Assembly: GCA_964412555.1 (NCBI GenBank)
Contig: CAYPPG010000097.1
Coordinates: 1 to 19,740 of the forward strand
DNA length: 19,740 nt
Reading direction: 5' to 3'
Origin: CAYPPG01 sp964412555
GTDB taxonomy: Bacteria; Hinthialibacterota; Hinthialibacteria; Hinthialibacterales; Hinthialibacteraceae
Positions 1-7,900 of the stretch are shown here, one piece after another (positions within the stretch are counted from its first letter, which is position 1; each line of letters starts with the position of its first letter). The notes below the pieces were generated by a model. The model did no database searches. It was given only the letters and a program-made list of their open reading frames with translations, and was not told the DNA's origin. A program made the position numbers and the translations under genes.

Positions 1-2
1 GG

Positions 3-446
3 TCAAACCTTTTTGGGTCGCACGGCCATAGGCCGTGGTTTAATAAAAGAATTAATCTCGATATCCCGGCTGATGTATCGATCCCCATTCATAATTGTTC
101 CAAACGCATCCACCAATTCCTGTTTCACACTCTTCTTGACCAAGAAACCAACTGCTCCCAAATCAAACGCTTTTTCCTGATAACTTTTTGTCGCATGAGC
201 CGTCAGAATTATGATTTTGATCTCCGGCCATTGCTGATGAATCGCTTCGGTGGCAGTAAATCCATCCTTCGGCATGGCAATATCCATGAAAATCAGATCC
301 GGATGATGTTCATGTGTCATTTGGATCGCAGAATCTCCGTTATCCGCCTCGAAAATTTCTTCTCCAAGCGCATTTTTTTGAAGAATTTTACGGAACGCTT
401 CCCGAAACGGGGCATGATCATCGACCACCAAAATTTTTGTGTTCAC
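3..446 (-). CDS. Receiver-only (CheY-like) response regulator
   Basis: A 147-residue protein made almost entirely of one phospho-receiver domain. The acidic pair is D9/D10, the phospho-acceptor is D55 (in FMDIAMP), the switch threonine is T82 (in ILTAH) and the conserved lysine is K104 (in GFLVKK). The tail after about residue 125 (YISRD onward) resembles the linker of NarL-family regulators, but no helix-turn-helix follows before the stop. It probably acts by protein contact or in a phosphorelay, not by binding DNA. The start is GTG at 446, preceded by GAGG seven bases upstream. It lies on the same strand as the kinase and NarL-type regulator upstream, but a 236-bp gap rich in dyad symmetry suggests its own promoter. 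The stop lies only two bases from the window edge, so a frameshifted HTH beyond it cannot be excluded. Confidence 0.9.
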   Translation of the reverse strand: MNTKILVVDDHAPFREAFRKILQKNALGEEIFEADNGDSAIQMTHEHHPDLIFMDIAMPKDGFTATEAIHQQWPEIKIIILTAHATKSYQEKAFDLGAVGFLVKKSVKQELVDAFGTIMNGDRYISRDIEINSFIKPRPMAVRPKKV

Positions 447-510
447 TATGCATCCTCATACGAGATTTCAGACTTCGATTCACGATAGGTCATTAAAAGG
501 AGAGAAGATA

Positions 511-611
511 TCAGGGAAAACACTGATTTTGGGGGTAAGGGAAAGACCTTAGAAGCATCAGGGAATTTCCCTAAGGGAATACCCTGAGAGGGATCTCAGG
601 GAAAACACTGA
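511..611. promoter_or_regulatory. Operator-like array of GGGAA/TTCCC half-sites with a 16-bp direct repeat
   Basis: The 16-mer TCAGGGAAAACACTGA occurs exactly at 511-526 and 596-611, and is itself an imperfect dyad (TCAG...CTGA). Between the copies lie GGGAATTTCCC (561-571) and TTCCCTAAGGGAA (567-579), two overlapping palindromes, and TCAGGG (558-563) facing CCCTGA (582-587). Same-direction GGGAA units start at 514, 539, 561, 575 and 599. The array sits upstream of the receiver-only gene and just downstream of the NarL-type regulator gene. Dyads of this look (TTTCCCT half-sites) resemble targets of FixJ/NarL-class regulators, so autoregulation by the adjacent regulator is a reasonable inference. 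No confident -35/-10 pair was picked. Confidence 0.55.
582..601 (-). other. Perfect 8-bp-stem hairpin
   Basis: CCCTGAGA (582-589), loop GGGA, then TCTCAGGG (594-601): an uninterrupted 8-bp stem with a 4-nt loop. The right arm is part of the second copy of the 16-bp repeat. On the minus strand it lies about 80 nt beyond the stop of the NarL-type regulator gene and 136 nt before the receiver-only gene. There is no T-tract after it, so it is a poor intrinsic terminator. It could be a composite operator or an RNA structure partly separating the two genes. Confidence 0.45.
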
Positions 612-682
612 GAAGAATTATGCACAGTTCCGGAGCCGATTGGAATGATGGCCAAAAGTGCATCAAGAACGACGGGGGAAAA

Positions 683-1348
683 TCATACACATTCCTCATC
701 CGTGTCGAACGAGGCAATGCCCTCTTGAACGGCAAACTTGATCAATTCCGCTAGGTTATGAGCGCCGAGTTTATGCATGATCTGATAGCGGTGAGACTCG
801 ACCGTTTTCTCACTCACACAAAGACCAGCGCTAATTTCTTTTGTCGTCTTTCCGTCAGCGATCAATTTCAAGACTTCCCGCTCTCGTGGTGTCAGGTTTT
901 CCGCAGAAATCCTATTGGGAGCCGGTTCTTCCTGAAAATATTCCACCATCGAATCCATGAGTTTAGGGCTGATATAGGTGCGATTGCGCATAATCGTATG
1001 GATCGCTTTCTGGAATTCTTTCACGGAACTGCTTTTCGGAAGATATCCGGACGCGCCGGCCTGAATGATCTGACCAACAACGGAACCTCTTGAATGGACG
1101 GATAATGCGAGAATTTTGATCGATGGATTGTGAGTTTTGATTTGGCGAGTCGCTTCAATCCCACTCAAGTTTGGCATGCTGATATCCATCACGACCACAT
1201 CGGGATTTAGTTCTTGCGCCATTTTGACGGTTTCGCGGCCATCCGTCGCTTCGCCGATCACTTCACAATCGGATTGTTTTTCCAAAAGGGCACGAAATCC
1301 CTTGCGCACCATTTCATGATCGTCTGCCAGCAAAATCCGGATTTTCAT
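683..1348 (-). CDS. NarL/LuxR-family DNA-binding response regulator
   Basis: A 221-residue regulator of typical length for the NarL/FixJ family. The N-terminal receiver (about 1-120) carries D9/D10, phospho-acceptor D55 (in VVMDISMP), S83 and K105 (in GYLPKSS). The C-terminal LuxR-type helix-turn-helix (about 150-215) begins LTPREREVLKLIADGKTTK and continues with SEKTVESHR, the recognition helix region. It should be phosphorylated by the kinase encoded 11 nt upstream on the same strand, whose HisKA_3 dimerisation domain is the usual partner of this regulator class. The ATG at 1348 is preceded by GGGGA with suitable spacing, and the short gap to the kinase stop implies one transcript. Its targets are unknown; the dyad array just downstream (511-611) is an obvious candidate. 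Confidence 0.95.
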   Translation of the reverse strand: MKIRILLADDHEMVRKGFRALLEKQSDCEVIGEATDGRETVKMAQELNPDVVVMDISMPNLSGIEATRQIKTHNPSIKILALSVHSRGSVVGQIIQAGASGYLPKSSSVKEFQKAIHTIMRNRTYISPKLMDSMVEYFQEEPAPNRISAENLTPREREVLKLIADGKTTKEISAGLCVSEKTVESHRYQIMHKLGAHNLAELIKFAVQEGIASFDTDEECV

Positions 1349-1359
1349 AGTGCATTCCC

Positions 1360-4300
1360 CTATTCAGTCTTTTTCAAAGGAACCGTAATCGTAACGATCG
1401 CGCCTTCATTCGGCTTGGATTCAATCTTGAATGAGCCTTCCATCTGCATGAGACGTTCCTGAATGCTAAACAAACCAAATCCGCCTTGCTGTTTTGAATC
1501 ATGTCTCATCCTCGTCATATCAAATCCCACCCCATCATCGATCACCTGAATTGTAAAGGTATTATCGGAGCTATTCAATTTTACCCACGCGTGTTTGGCA
1601 TTCGCATGTTTCATTATGTTGATCAATAGTTCCCGAATGCTACGAAACAAAAAATAACGGAGATCTTCGGAAAGTTCCCGTGGTTGTTGATCATCCTTCA
1701 ATACAAATTCGATTCCATGCTGCTTTCGCATTTGCGCCAGCATCTCTTGGACTGCTGTTTCTAATCCAATTTGATACAGTTCCGGTGGACATAGTTCAAA
1801 GGTCATGCTTTGTGTAGCAACGAGCGTCTCTTCAAGCCGTTGCCCAATACCCGCCACTTGTTCTTTGATTTCCTCGACAGTTTCCGCATCATCGACATCG
1901 GAAAGTTCCATGATCGAAAGCGATAAAGATTGGCTAACACTATCATGCAAATCCGAGGCCAAACGCCTTCTTTCCCGTTCTTCCGCCAGAGACAACTCGG
2001 ACGTCATGACTTTGAGCTTTTGCTGGTAGTCAAGCAAATGCTTTGTACGGTCTGTAACCAGCTTGGCCAAGTTGAAATAGTTTGAGATGTGAAGCGAGAG
2101 CAATACGACAATGACCATAATAGTAATGGTCATGAGTAACAGAAAGTATGGCTCCCTGTACCATGGAACTAAAACTGTAAAGTTCCAGGAAACAGGTTCG
2201 GACACGTTCCAGTTTCGATCCATGGTACATAATTCAAGAACATGCCCTCCTGGCTTCAAGCCAGTCACCAAAGCGACTGATTCACTTACATAGGGAGACC
2301 AATTCCCCGCATCGATACGGTAGGAAAAAAGGAGTCGGTCTTTTTTCGTATATTTCCATTTATCCATACCGGAAAATGAAAATTGCGCTTCTCCCTTTGG
2401 TGGGATTTCTTTCGGATTGATTGAATCAATAAAAGCAATTGGTGGATCGGAATCAGCCTCCGGATCATATTGGCAGATTCCACGGTTTGTGCCAATCCAA
2501 ATGTTGCTCTGGCTATCCTCGAACACATCAAAAATATCTCTGGCTGGGAGTCCATCTTCATATGTATTTGTTACCCATGATCCATTGTGGAACCGATGGA
2601 GTCCGGTTTGAGAAGCCACCCATATACTACTATCCCGAGATTTTATCATAGAGCGGACTATTCCGAATCCGGATCGAACAACGGTAAAATTGTTGTCGGA
2701 GTACTCCAAGATTGAATCCTGGCAGCCAAACCAGATCGTTTTCTTCTCTACTTCGAGAATCGAATACACGGCTCCACCTGGATAATTTTCCTTCTGTCCG
2801 AATACCTGGTATTTTCCATTTTGATACCGGGCTAATCCATAGTAATCTTCACCGCCTATCCAAATCGCTCCCTGGGTATCTTCTAATAAGTACCGGGTAT
2901 ATCCCGTATCCCAACGCAAATTGAATTCGAGAATGGTCTGGAATTGTTTTCCATCATAGGCCTCTATCCGCGCGCTGGACAGGCTGTACGACTCGAACAA
3001 AATTCCTCCATTTCTGCGGGGGGCAATAAGCCCGATAAAATGACTTGTCGGAAGTACGATCCATTCGAAACGTTCCTCCTGAGGATTAAAAGTAAGCAAC
3101 GAGTCACTTATATTTCTTAAAGCGATGCGCCCGTCCGGTAATAGGCAAAGCGAATTCGTATCAAATGAAAACGGATCAGTGGGGAGGGTGTAATATTTCC
3201 ATTTTCCCGAGTGAAAACACACGAGTGTATCCACGCAAGCAAACCAGATACGCCCTTGCCGGTCTTCAATAATCGAATGACAGATACGATCGAGATCCGA
3301 TACTTCGGGGGGGATTCTCCAGGGGACCGGCGCATGCCGCGCGAGACCTTGCGAGGTGGCAAGCCAAAGTACGTTGTTTGGCTCCATGACCATATCCTTA
3401 ATGGAATCGGTCAAGAGTTCATTCTTTGGTACGAATTCTTGTTTGAAATCCTCGATGCGGGAAAGCGAAGAAGAGTCAACTATCCAAAAACTTCCATTGA
3501 TATCAGGAAATCCCATCATTCTTTTATAAACGGGAAATCCCTGATACACGAATAACATCTTCCATCGTTCTCCATCAAAATGTACCAAAATATCCCGGGG
3601 ATTTCCGAGAGCGTTGGCAACACCCCAAATATTCCCTTCTTCGTCTTCAAATGGATACATAAGATTGTGAATTCCATAGTCCTTTTCAAAAAGATATTCG
3701 GTATACTCGGAAAACATACTCGTCGATTGAATCTTTCCGTTCAACTTCGCGAGACCGTTTGAACCGGTTATCCACAAACCACCATCACGAGCGGAGCACA
3801 TGTCCTTGAACCGTTCGAGGTTTGTACCCGAAACATCGAGAATCAATTTTGTCTTTTCAAAAGTTGTGTTGAATTCCATCAGGCGGTCCGGTAAAAGGAA
3901 AATGACACGATCGTTATCGGTTGGAAGAAGAGCCACATGGAGACGATCCGGTACCCCAGTGGGTATCTGCGTGGAGAACATTTCTTCGATTTCGTATCTC
4001 ACCCATTCGTTGCTTGATGGTTCGTAGCGCTGCAGGCCACGAATTTGAGATTCCTCGAAATAAAGTGACCAAATTTGTCCATCTTGGTTCTCATACAAAG
4101 GTGTATTTCGGACCGCGTTCTCAATGATCCTCACATTGTAACCGTCAAGTTGACTTATTTGGTCCTGGGGATAGTGCATAGTAAGTCCTTGGATCGAGTG
4201 GATGGCCCAGACCGAGCCATTTGATCTGACCATAACTCGATAACAGGTCGGTCTAACAAGCCCGTCCGATGAAGTCCAATAACGCCAGTGACCCGATGGA

Positions 4301-5388
4301 GGATATCCGCTATTCTGTAGTGATGGTGAAAGTTCTGTTTCACCGAGAATCCGCTGTGAATTCACTTTGCCAACAAACATCGCGACCTCACTCGATCCCT
4401 CGGGCGGATACGCTTCATAAGTTAATACAGTTGATCCTGGCTCCATGGTTTGATGCCAAACGATCTTTCCTTTTTCCATGATGCCATCGGGAATTATGCG
4501 TTTGGCAGTCCAGCCTCTGGGTAGCTTCTCGACTATGCTCACTCGCTCAATTCGTTCGCTCGGATTGGTCAGAGTCAATGTAACCTTGACCGGTTGCCTT
4601 GGTGTATACCACTTCTCTGTAAATTGCCGCTGAGCAAGAGGAGGTGCAGGATTCAACGAAACATTCGTTGCCTTTGCATGCGAGAGCAGTTCATTCTCGG
4701 CGTGGTTATTCAAAGCGATTCCATATGCGACAGTTTTATCCATTTCGATCCGTATCCAATGAAGCAAGTTCCAAGTCACTCCATCGTGAGACCACTCGGA
4801 AAAAAGTAAATTTTCTGGGGCAATTCTCGTGATCCGGAAATAAACTCCCACACCGGGATACGGAAGAAACACGCTGCTCCAATTTGTGGTTGTATTTTTC
4901 GTTAAGGATTCTGTTAATCCACCTTGATCTTTTCGCCACTGTGCTGCCAAAAGGTCCCCGTAAGGTTCACTCATCCCGGAGCATAGAATAATGGCATAAT
5001 ATTTCGAATCCGGTGCTTTCCCTTTATCACGGATCATAAGAGCGAATTTCGCCCACATATCGCCGCCCCCCGGTGAACACCAGCGGAGTTTTCCGGAAAG
5101 GCTCCATGAACCTGATTTTTCTGCATATAAAAAAAAGCCTTCATCCTTGGAAAACCAAATTTCATTTCCATTTCCATAAAGATCATATACAAATCCGTCG
5201 TCGGTCTGGGAGATTTCTACTTTCCCTGGGACTTTATACTTTCCAATTTGGTGCGGAAAATCCGGTTCCAATCCCCAATCTGCTGTGGCGTCGAAGATGC
5301 CAAGACTGGAAACGGTTTCTTGCGAATAGCAAGGAATGAGTGTAAGGAAAAAGAAGGCAGCGAGATAAGTAAGAAACCGGCTGATCAT
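1360..5388 (-). CDS. Giant sensor histidine kinase: DUF1349-like + Ig-like + Reg_prop propellers + Y_Y_Y + HisKA_3/HATPase
   Basis: A 1342-residue membrane kinase. An upstream in-frame GTG at 5424 exists, but the ATG at 5388 has GAGGG upstream and starts a clean signal sequence (MISRFLTYLAAFFFLTLIP). Approximate domains: 20-245, a concanavalin/DUF1349-like beta domain (SEWSHDGVTW); 250-345, an Ig/DUF11-like domain; 355-975, two-component-regulator propeller repeats such as LWITGSNGLAKL, IWFGCQDSI, IWVASQTGLHRF and IWIGTNRGICQYDP, enough for two seven-bladed propellers; 980-1065, Y_Y_Y; 1079-1101, transmembrane helix; then a coiled linker. The kinase core has H1148 in ASDLHDSVSQSL (HisKA_3) and an ATPase with N-box ELLINIMKHA and G-box DDGVGFD. 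It should phosphorylate the regulator 11 nt downstream. The ligand is unknown; related double-propeller sensors in Bacteroidetes bind oligosaccharides, but those are usually hybrids carrying their own receiver and HTH, absent here. Confidence 0.93.
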   Translation of the reverse strand: MISRFLTYLAAFFFLTLIPCYSQETVSSLGIFDATADWGLEPDFPHQIGKYKVPGKVEISQTDDGFVYDLYGNGNEIWFSKDEGFFLYAEKSGSWSLSGKLRWCSPGGGDMWAKFALMIRDKGKAPDSKYYAIILCSGMSEPYGDLLAAQWRKDQGGLTESLTKNTTTNWSSVFLPYPGVGVYFRITRIAPENLLFSEWSHDGVTWNLLHWIRIEMDKTVAYGIALNNHAENELLSHAKATNVSLNPAPPLAQRQFTEKWYTPRQPVKVTLTLTNPSERIERVSIVEKLPRGWTAKRIIPDGIMEKGKIVWHQTMEPGSTVLTYEAYPPEGSSEVAMFVGKVNSQRILGETELSPSLQNSGYPPSGHWRYWTSSDGLVRPTCYRVMVRSNGSVWAIHSIQGLTMHYPQDQISQLDGYNVRIIENAVRNTPLYENQDGQIWSLYFEESQIRGLQRYEPSSNEWVRYEIEEMFSTQIPTGVPDRLHVALLPTDNDRVIFLLPDRLMEFNTTFEKTKLILDVSGTNLERFKDMCSARDGGLWITGSNGLAKLNGKIQSTSMFSEYTEYLFEKDYGIHNLMYPFEDEEGNIWGVANALGNPRDILVHFDGERWKMLFVYQGFPVYKRMMGFPDINGSFWIVDSSSLSRIEDFKQEFVPKNELLTDSIKDMVMEPNNVLWLATSQGLARHAPVPWRIPPEVSDLDRICHSIIEDRQGRIWFACVDTLVCFHSGKWKYYTLPTDPFSFDTNSLCLLPDGRIALRNISDSLLTFNPQEERFEWIVLPTSHFIGLIAPRRNGGILFESYSLSSARIEAYDGKQFQTILEFNLRWDTGYTRYLLEDTQGAIWIGGEDYYGLARYQNGKYQVFGQKENYPGGAVYSILEVEKKTIWFGCQDSILEYSDNNFTVVRSGFGIVRSMIKSRDSSIWVASQTGLHRFHNGSWVTNTYEDGLPARDIFDVFEDSQSNIWIGTNRGICQYDPEADSDPPIAFIDSINPKEIPPKGEAQFSFSGMDKWKYTKKDRLLFSYRIDAGNWSPYVSESVALVTGLKPGGHVLELCTMDRNWNVSEPVSWNFTVLVPWYREPYFLLLMTITIMVIVVLLSLHISNYFNLAKLVTDRTKHLLDYQQKLKVMTSELSLAEERERRRLASDLHDSVSQSLSLSIMELSDVDDAETVEEIKEQVAGIGQRLEETLVATQSMTFELCPPELYQIGLETAVQEMLAQMRKQHGIEFVLKDDQQPRELSEDLRYFLFRSIRELLINIMKHANAKHAWVKLNSSDNTFTIQVIDDGVGFDMTRMRHDSKQQGGFGLFSIQERLMQMEGSFKIESKPNEGAIVTITVPLKKTE

Positions 5389-5911
5389 GATCGTTCCCTC
5401 GATGAACGAATCTTTGAATCTCACCGATTATCGCAGAAATCAACGGAATGTCTACTTTGGGTGGAAATCTGACTTCAACTCATGAGGAACTACGATTTTG
5501 CATCCGTGGCCTTATTCCTGTAACCTATTGAATTAACTGGAGATGTGAAACCAACATTTGTTAGATCTAACAATCTTACAACAATGGGTACTACTTTAGT
5601 AAAAGAAGGCGCCTCAAGTTAATTTTTCGATATCAATAAAATTATCTCTGTGACTGCCCGGTCTAGGAAAATCCAACCTTTAGTTACGGTCATAGTACAG
5701 GAAAAGAAAATTCCCCAAATCAATTTTTCAGCATCAATTGAACATACACTGTGTATTCTCGTTCGCCCTCGGGCTCTCTCCACCCAACTGACGGCCAATT
5801 TCCTGAACAAAGGAGGTTTATTTCACATCTCTCCCTTCGCACAATCAGCCCTGTTCTTTTTTTCATAACAGGTCACACATAACCGACTCTGGAGGGATCA
5901 GATAGACCAGG
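5389..5911. other. Non-coding stretch upstream of the kinase gene
   Basis: About 520 bp between the kinase start and the broken end of the amine-oxidase gene, both on the minus strand. I see no convincing coding sequence in either direction; the short open frames lack family resemblance and good ribosome binding sites. It should carry the kinase operon promoter. Visible structure: a perfect 16-bp palindrome at 5558-5573, a short AGGCGCCT palindrome near 5608, and at 5863-5916 an out-of-frame remnant that looks like part of the missing amine-oxidase C-terminus. The stretch may contain the scar of the deletion that removed the rest of that gene. Confidence 0.55.
5558..5573. promoter_or_regulatory. 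Perfect 16-bp palindrome, candidate operator
   Basis: TTGTTAGATCTAACAA is identical to its reverse complement over all 16 bases and stops at a T/T mismatch on both sides. It lies 170 bp upstream of the chosen kinase start on the minus strand, in a non-coding stretch. Size and symmetry suit a dimeric helix-turn-helix repressor (GntR-like operators look similar), but no regulator gene is adjacent. A perfect 16-bp palindrome is expected about 0.3 times by chance in a window of this size, so the evidence is modest. Confidence 0.35.
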
Positions 5912-6781
5912 CTATTGACGAAGGATCACTGGTTCGGTAAAGGGCGGCTTCTCAGCACAAAAGTACAAACAGGTTGTACCATTAAAATTATTTGCACTTG
6001 GGAATTCCACGAATTGCACTGCCTGAAGCTTGTCCGTCGCAATAACAATATTCGTAGCCTCCAATATTTCTCCGGTTGTCAAGGATATTTTTTGATTCTC
6101 AATAGAGGCCACTTGTGCATTCAGTCGAATCGCTCCATCCGGCAATCGGGATGCGATTTGTTTTGGGATTTGCCCCATCCCCCTTTCCGGTAAAGTGGCA
6201 TCGCCGGATGAGAACATTTTGAAGGTAAATTCAAAGATGCGGCTTGATGTGTTTAATTCTTTTTCTAAAAATACGCCTCCGAAAAACGGCCGAAAAAAAT
6301 GATCGATCATGTGCGGGGAGAAATGAAGATTCCGTAGATATTCTTCTGTAGTGATTTGATCATCCTGTAAGATAGTCTGGATTGATTTCCGGCTCAATCG
6401 GTTTCTCAAACCAGCGACTCGCATTTTATCGGTAATTGATCCGATCGAAGAAAAAAGCGCTTTCATAAAATGACTTGGCTTACGCCAGAGATCCACCGTT
6501 GTGTGGGATTCTCCATTTGCGTACACCCAAGCCCCCGGATAGAAGGATTGTAATCGCAGGGCATCATAATCCAGTATGCTTCGAGCTTCGGGATAGGCTT
6601 TGAGAAAAACCTGAAATCCGCGATCCAGCAAAAAGCCGTTAACACTATTCGTCCGGACTCGGCCTCCAACGTTATCCGACGCCTCCAAAATCAGGATATC
6701 GATGCCGTTTTGCACCAATTCCAGCGAGCAACACAATCCGGCAAGGCCGGCTCCAACAATAATTACTTCCGATTGAGACAT
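5912..6781 (-). CDS. FAD-dependent amine oxidase/phytoene-desaturase-like protein, C-terminally truncated (probable pseudogene)
   Basis: The 289-residue product starts with a complete Rossmann FAD-binding unit: GAGLAG at 10-15, E33 for the ribose, and GGRVRT at 39-44, followed by LDRGFQVF. This is the flavin amine oxidase/protoporphyrinogen-oxidase-like superfamily, whose members of this type run to about 410-430 residues. Here the frame ends at TAG right after EPVILRQ. The part that normally completes substrate and flavin binding (including the C-terminal GD motif) is absent. Shifting one base reveals NSLVYLIPPESV, which resembles the segment that usually follows, before that frame also stops at 5863. 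So it has suffered a frameshift plus loss of roughly 120 residues. The ATG at 6781 has AGGGG upstream. It is divergent from the renalase-like gene. The product is unlikely to be active. Confidence 0.8.
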   Translation of the reverse strand: MSQSEVIIVGAGLAGLCCSLELVQNGIDILILEASDNVGGRVRTNSVNGFLLDRGFQVFLKAYPEARSILDYDALRLQSFYPGAWVYANGESHTTVDLWRKPSHFMKALFSSIGSITDKMRVAGLRNRLSRKSIQTILQDDQITTEEYLRNLHFSPHMIDHFFRPFFGGVFLEKELNTSSRIFEFTFKMFSSGDATLPERGMGQIPKQIASRLPDGAIRLNAQVASIENQKISLTTGEILEATNIVIATDKLQAVQFVEFPSANNFNGTTCLYFCAEKPPFTEPVILRQ

Positions 6782-6816
6782 AATTATTGGTCCCCTCTGT
6801 TCAACAGATTAGCAGG

Positions 6817-6841
6817 TACGGTCGAACCGTATCCATACGGA
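6817..6841. promoter_or_regulatory. Inverted repeat plus third half-site in the divergent promoter region
   Basis: TACGGT (6817-6822), CGA, then ACCGTA (6826-6831) forms a 6-bp-arm inverted repeat. A third unit, TACGGA, follows at 6836-6841. It lies between the divergent starts at 6781 and 6900, where a shared regulator of the two flavoenzyme genes would be expected to bind. No regulator gene is nearby and no clear -35/-10 pair was identified. Confidence 0.35.
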
Positions 6842-6899
6842 TTGAATATGATAGACTGTCTCTATCTTACACGAATCAGATCATGATAAAGGGATAAGT

Positions 6900-7898
6900 A
6901 TGAAGACCATTGATTTACAGGATACATCATTGCGTAACGGCGTATTGGTCATCGGTGCGGGAATCAGCGGACTCACGGCAGCCCGCAAACTACAAGAACA
7001 AGGATTGGATGTTCTTATTCTTGAAAAAAGTGCAGGATTGGGCGGGCGGATGGCGACTCGCCGAATCGAGAACGGAGTGTTTGATCATGGAGCCCAATTT
7101 TTCACGGTTCGCAGCAGAGAATTCAATGATTTCGTTCACCAACTTCAACAAGCCGGTATTGTTAATCTGTGGTGTCATGGATTTGAAAATAAGGACGGGC
7201 ATCCGCGTTACTGTGGCCGTGAGGGTATGACGTTGATCCCAAAATTCATCGCGAAGAAGCTAAACGTTCATTTTCACCAATGGGTAATCACGGTAGGACT
7301 TAAAGATGACCGATGGCATGTACAAACAGAGGCAGGAAATCATTATATTGCCAAGGGATTAATTATCACATCCCCGTTGCCTCAATCGGTAGCACTGCTG
7401 GATGAAAGCCCCATCGACGACGGTATTGAGGGAGGATCGGAGTGCCTTCGAGAAGTAACGTACGATCCTTGTATCGCATTCCTTGCTTCATTGGATAAAC
7501 CAAGTCGGATACCTGATCCCGGTGCGTTGAAAATCGATGGAGATTTAATCGCCTTCCTAGCCGATAATCAACAAAAAGGAATCTCCTCTATCCCGGCTGT
7601 TACCATTCATGCTTCTCCGGAATTTAGTCAAGAACATTATCACGAAAAGGATGAACGGATCACTCGAATCCTTTTGGGCTCCGTGAAATCATGGATGCCT
7701 GAATCTCCAAAAAGCGTTCAGATCAAGCGATGGCGATACAGTCAACCGAAATCTGTCATCGACAAACGTTGTTGGATTCTCCGAGAAGATCCTCCACTTG
7801 TTCTTGCGGGGGATGCATTCGCTGAATCGAGAATCGAAGGCGCCTTCTTAAGCGGGGTCGAAGCATCGAAACAAATGCTTAAAATTTTTCATATATAA
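6900..7898 (+). CDS. Renalase-like FAD/NAD(P)-dependent oxidoreductase
   Basis: The 332-residue protein is full length for the bacterial renalase-like amine oxidase family. The FAD-binding Rossmann motif GAGISG is at 19-24, E42 ends the second strand, and the family signature GGRMATRR is at 48-55, followed by DHGAQFFTVR. The C-terminal FAD motif LAGDAF is near residue 302-307, then the IEGAFLSG helix. Studied bacterial renalases oxidise wrongly reduced dihydro-NAD(P) isomers back to NAD(P), but many relatives have unknown substrates, so the reaction here is not settled. The enzyme is predicted cytosolic, since no signal peptide is visible. The ATG at 6900 has AAGGGA upstream. It is the only intact gene of this redox block, lying between a truncated amine oxidase (divergent) and an SDR pseudogene that begins only 2 nt after its stop. 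Confidence 0.88.
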   Translation: MKTIDLQDTSLRNGVLVIGAGISGLTAARKLQEQGLDVLILEKSAGLGGRMATRRIENGVFDHGAQFFTVRSREFNDFVHQLQQAGIVNLWCHGFENKDGHPRYCGREGMTLIPKFIAKKLNVHFHQWVITVGLKDDRWHVQTEAGNHYIAKGLIITSPLPQSVALLDESPIDDGIEGGSECLREVTYDPCIAFLASLDKPSRIPDPGALKIDGDLIAFLADNQQKGISSIPAVTIHASPEFSQEHYHEKDERITRILLGSVKSWMPESPKSVQIKRWRYSQPKSVIDKRCWILREDPPLVLAGDAFAESRIEGAFLSGVEASKQMLKIFHI

Positions 7899-7900
7899 AA

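Noticed and set aside
3211..3555. 114-codon plus-strand frame inside the kinase gene
   Set aside because: It is antisense to the propeller repeats and is explained as a shadow frame.
5389..5424. GTG at 5424 as the kinase start
   Set aside because: It adds 12 residues before the signal sequence; the internal ATG at 5388 has a better ribosome binding site and a canonical signal peptide.
5850..5872. CCTGTT...AACAGG hairpin as a terminator
   Set aside because: Only a 6-bp stem with an 11-nt loop, and the T-run is inside the loop instead of after the stem.
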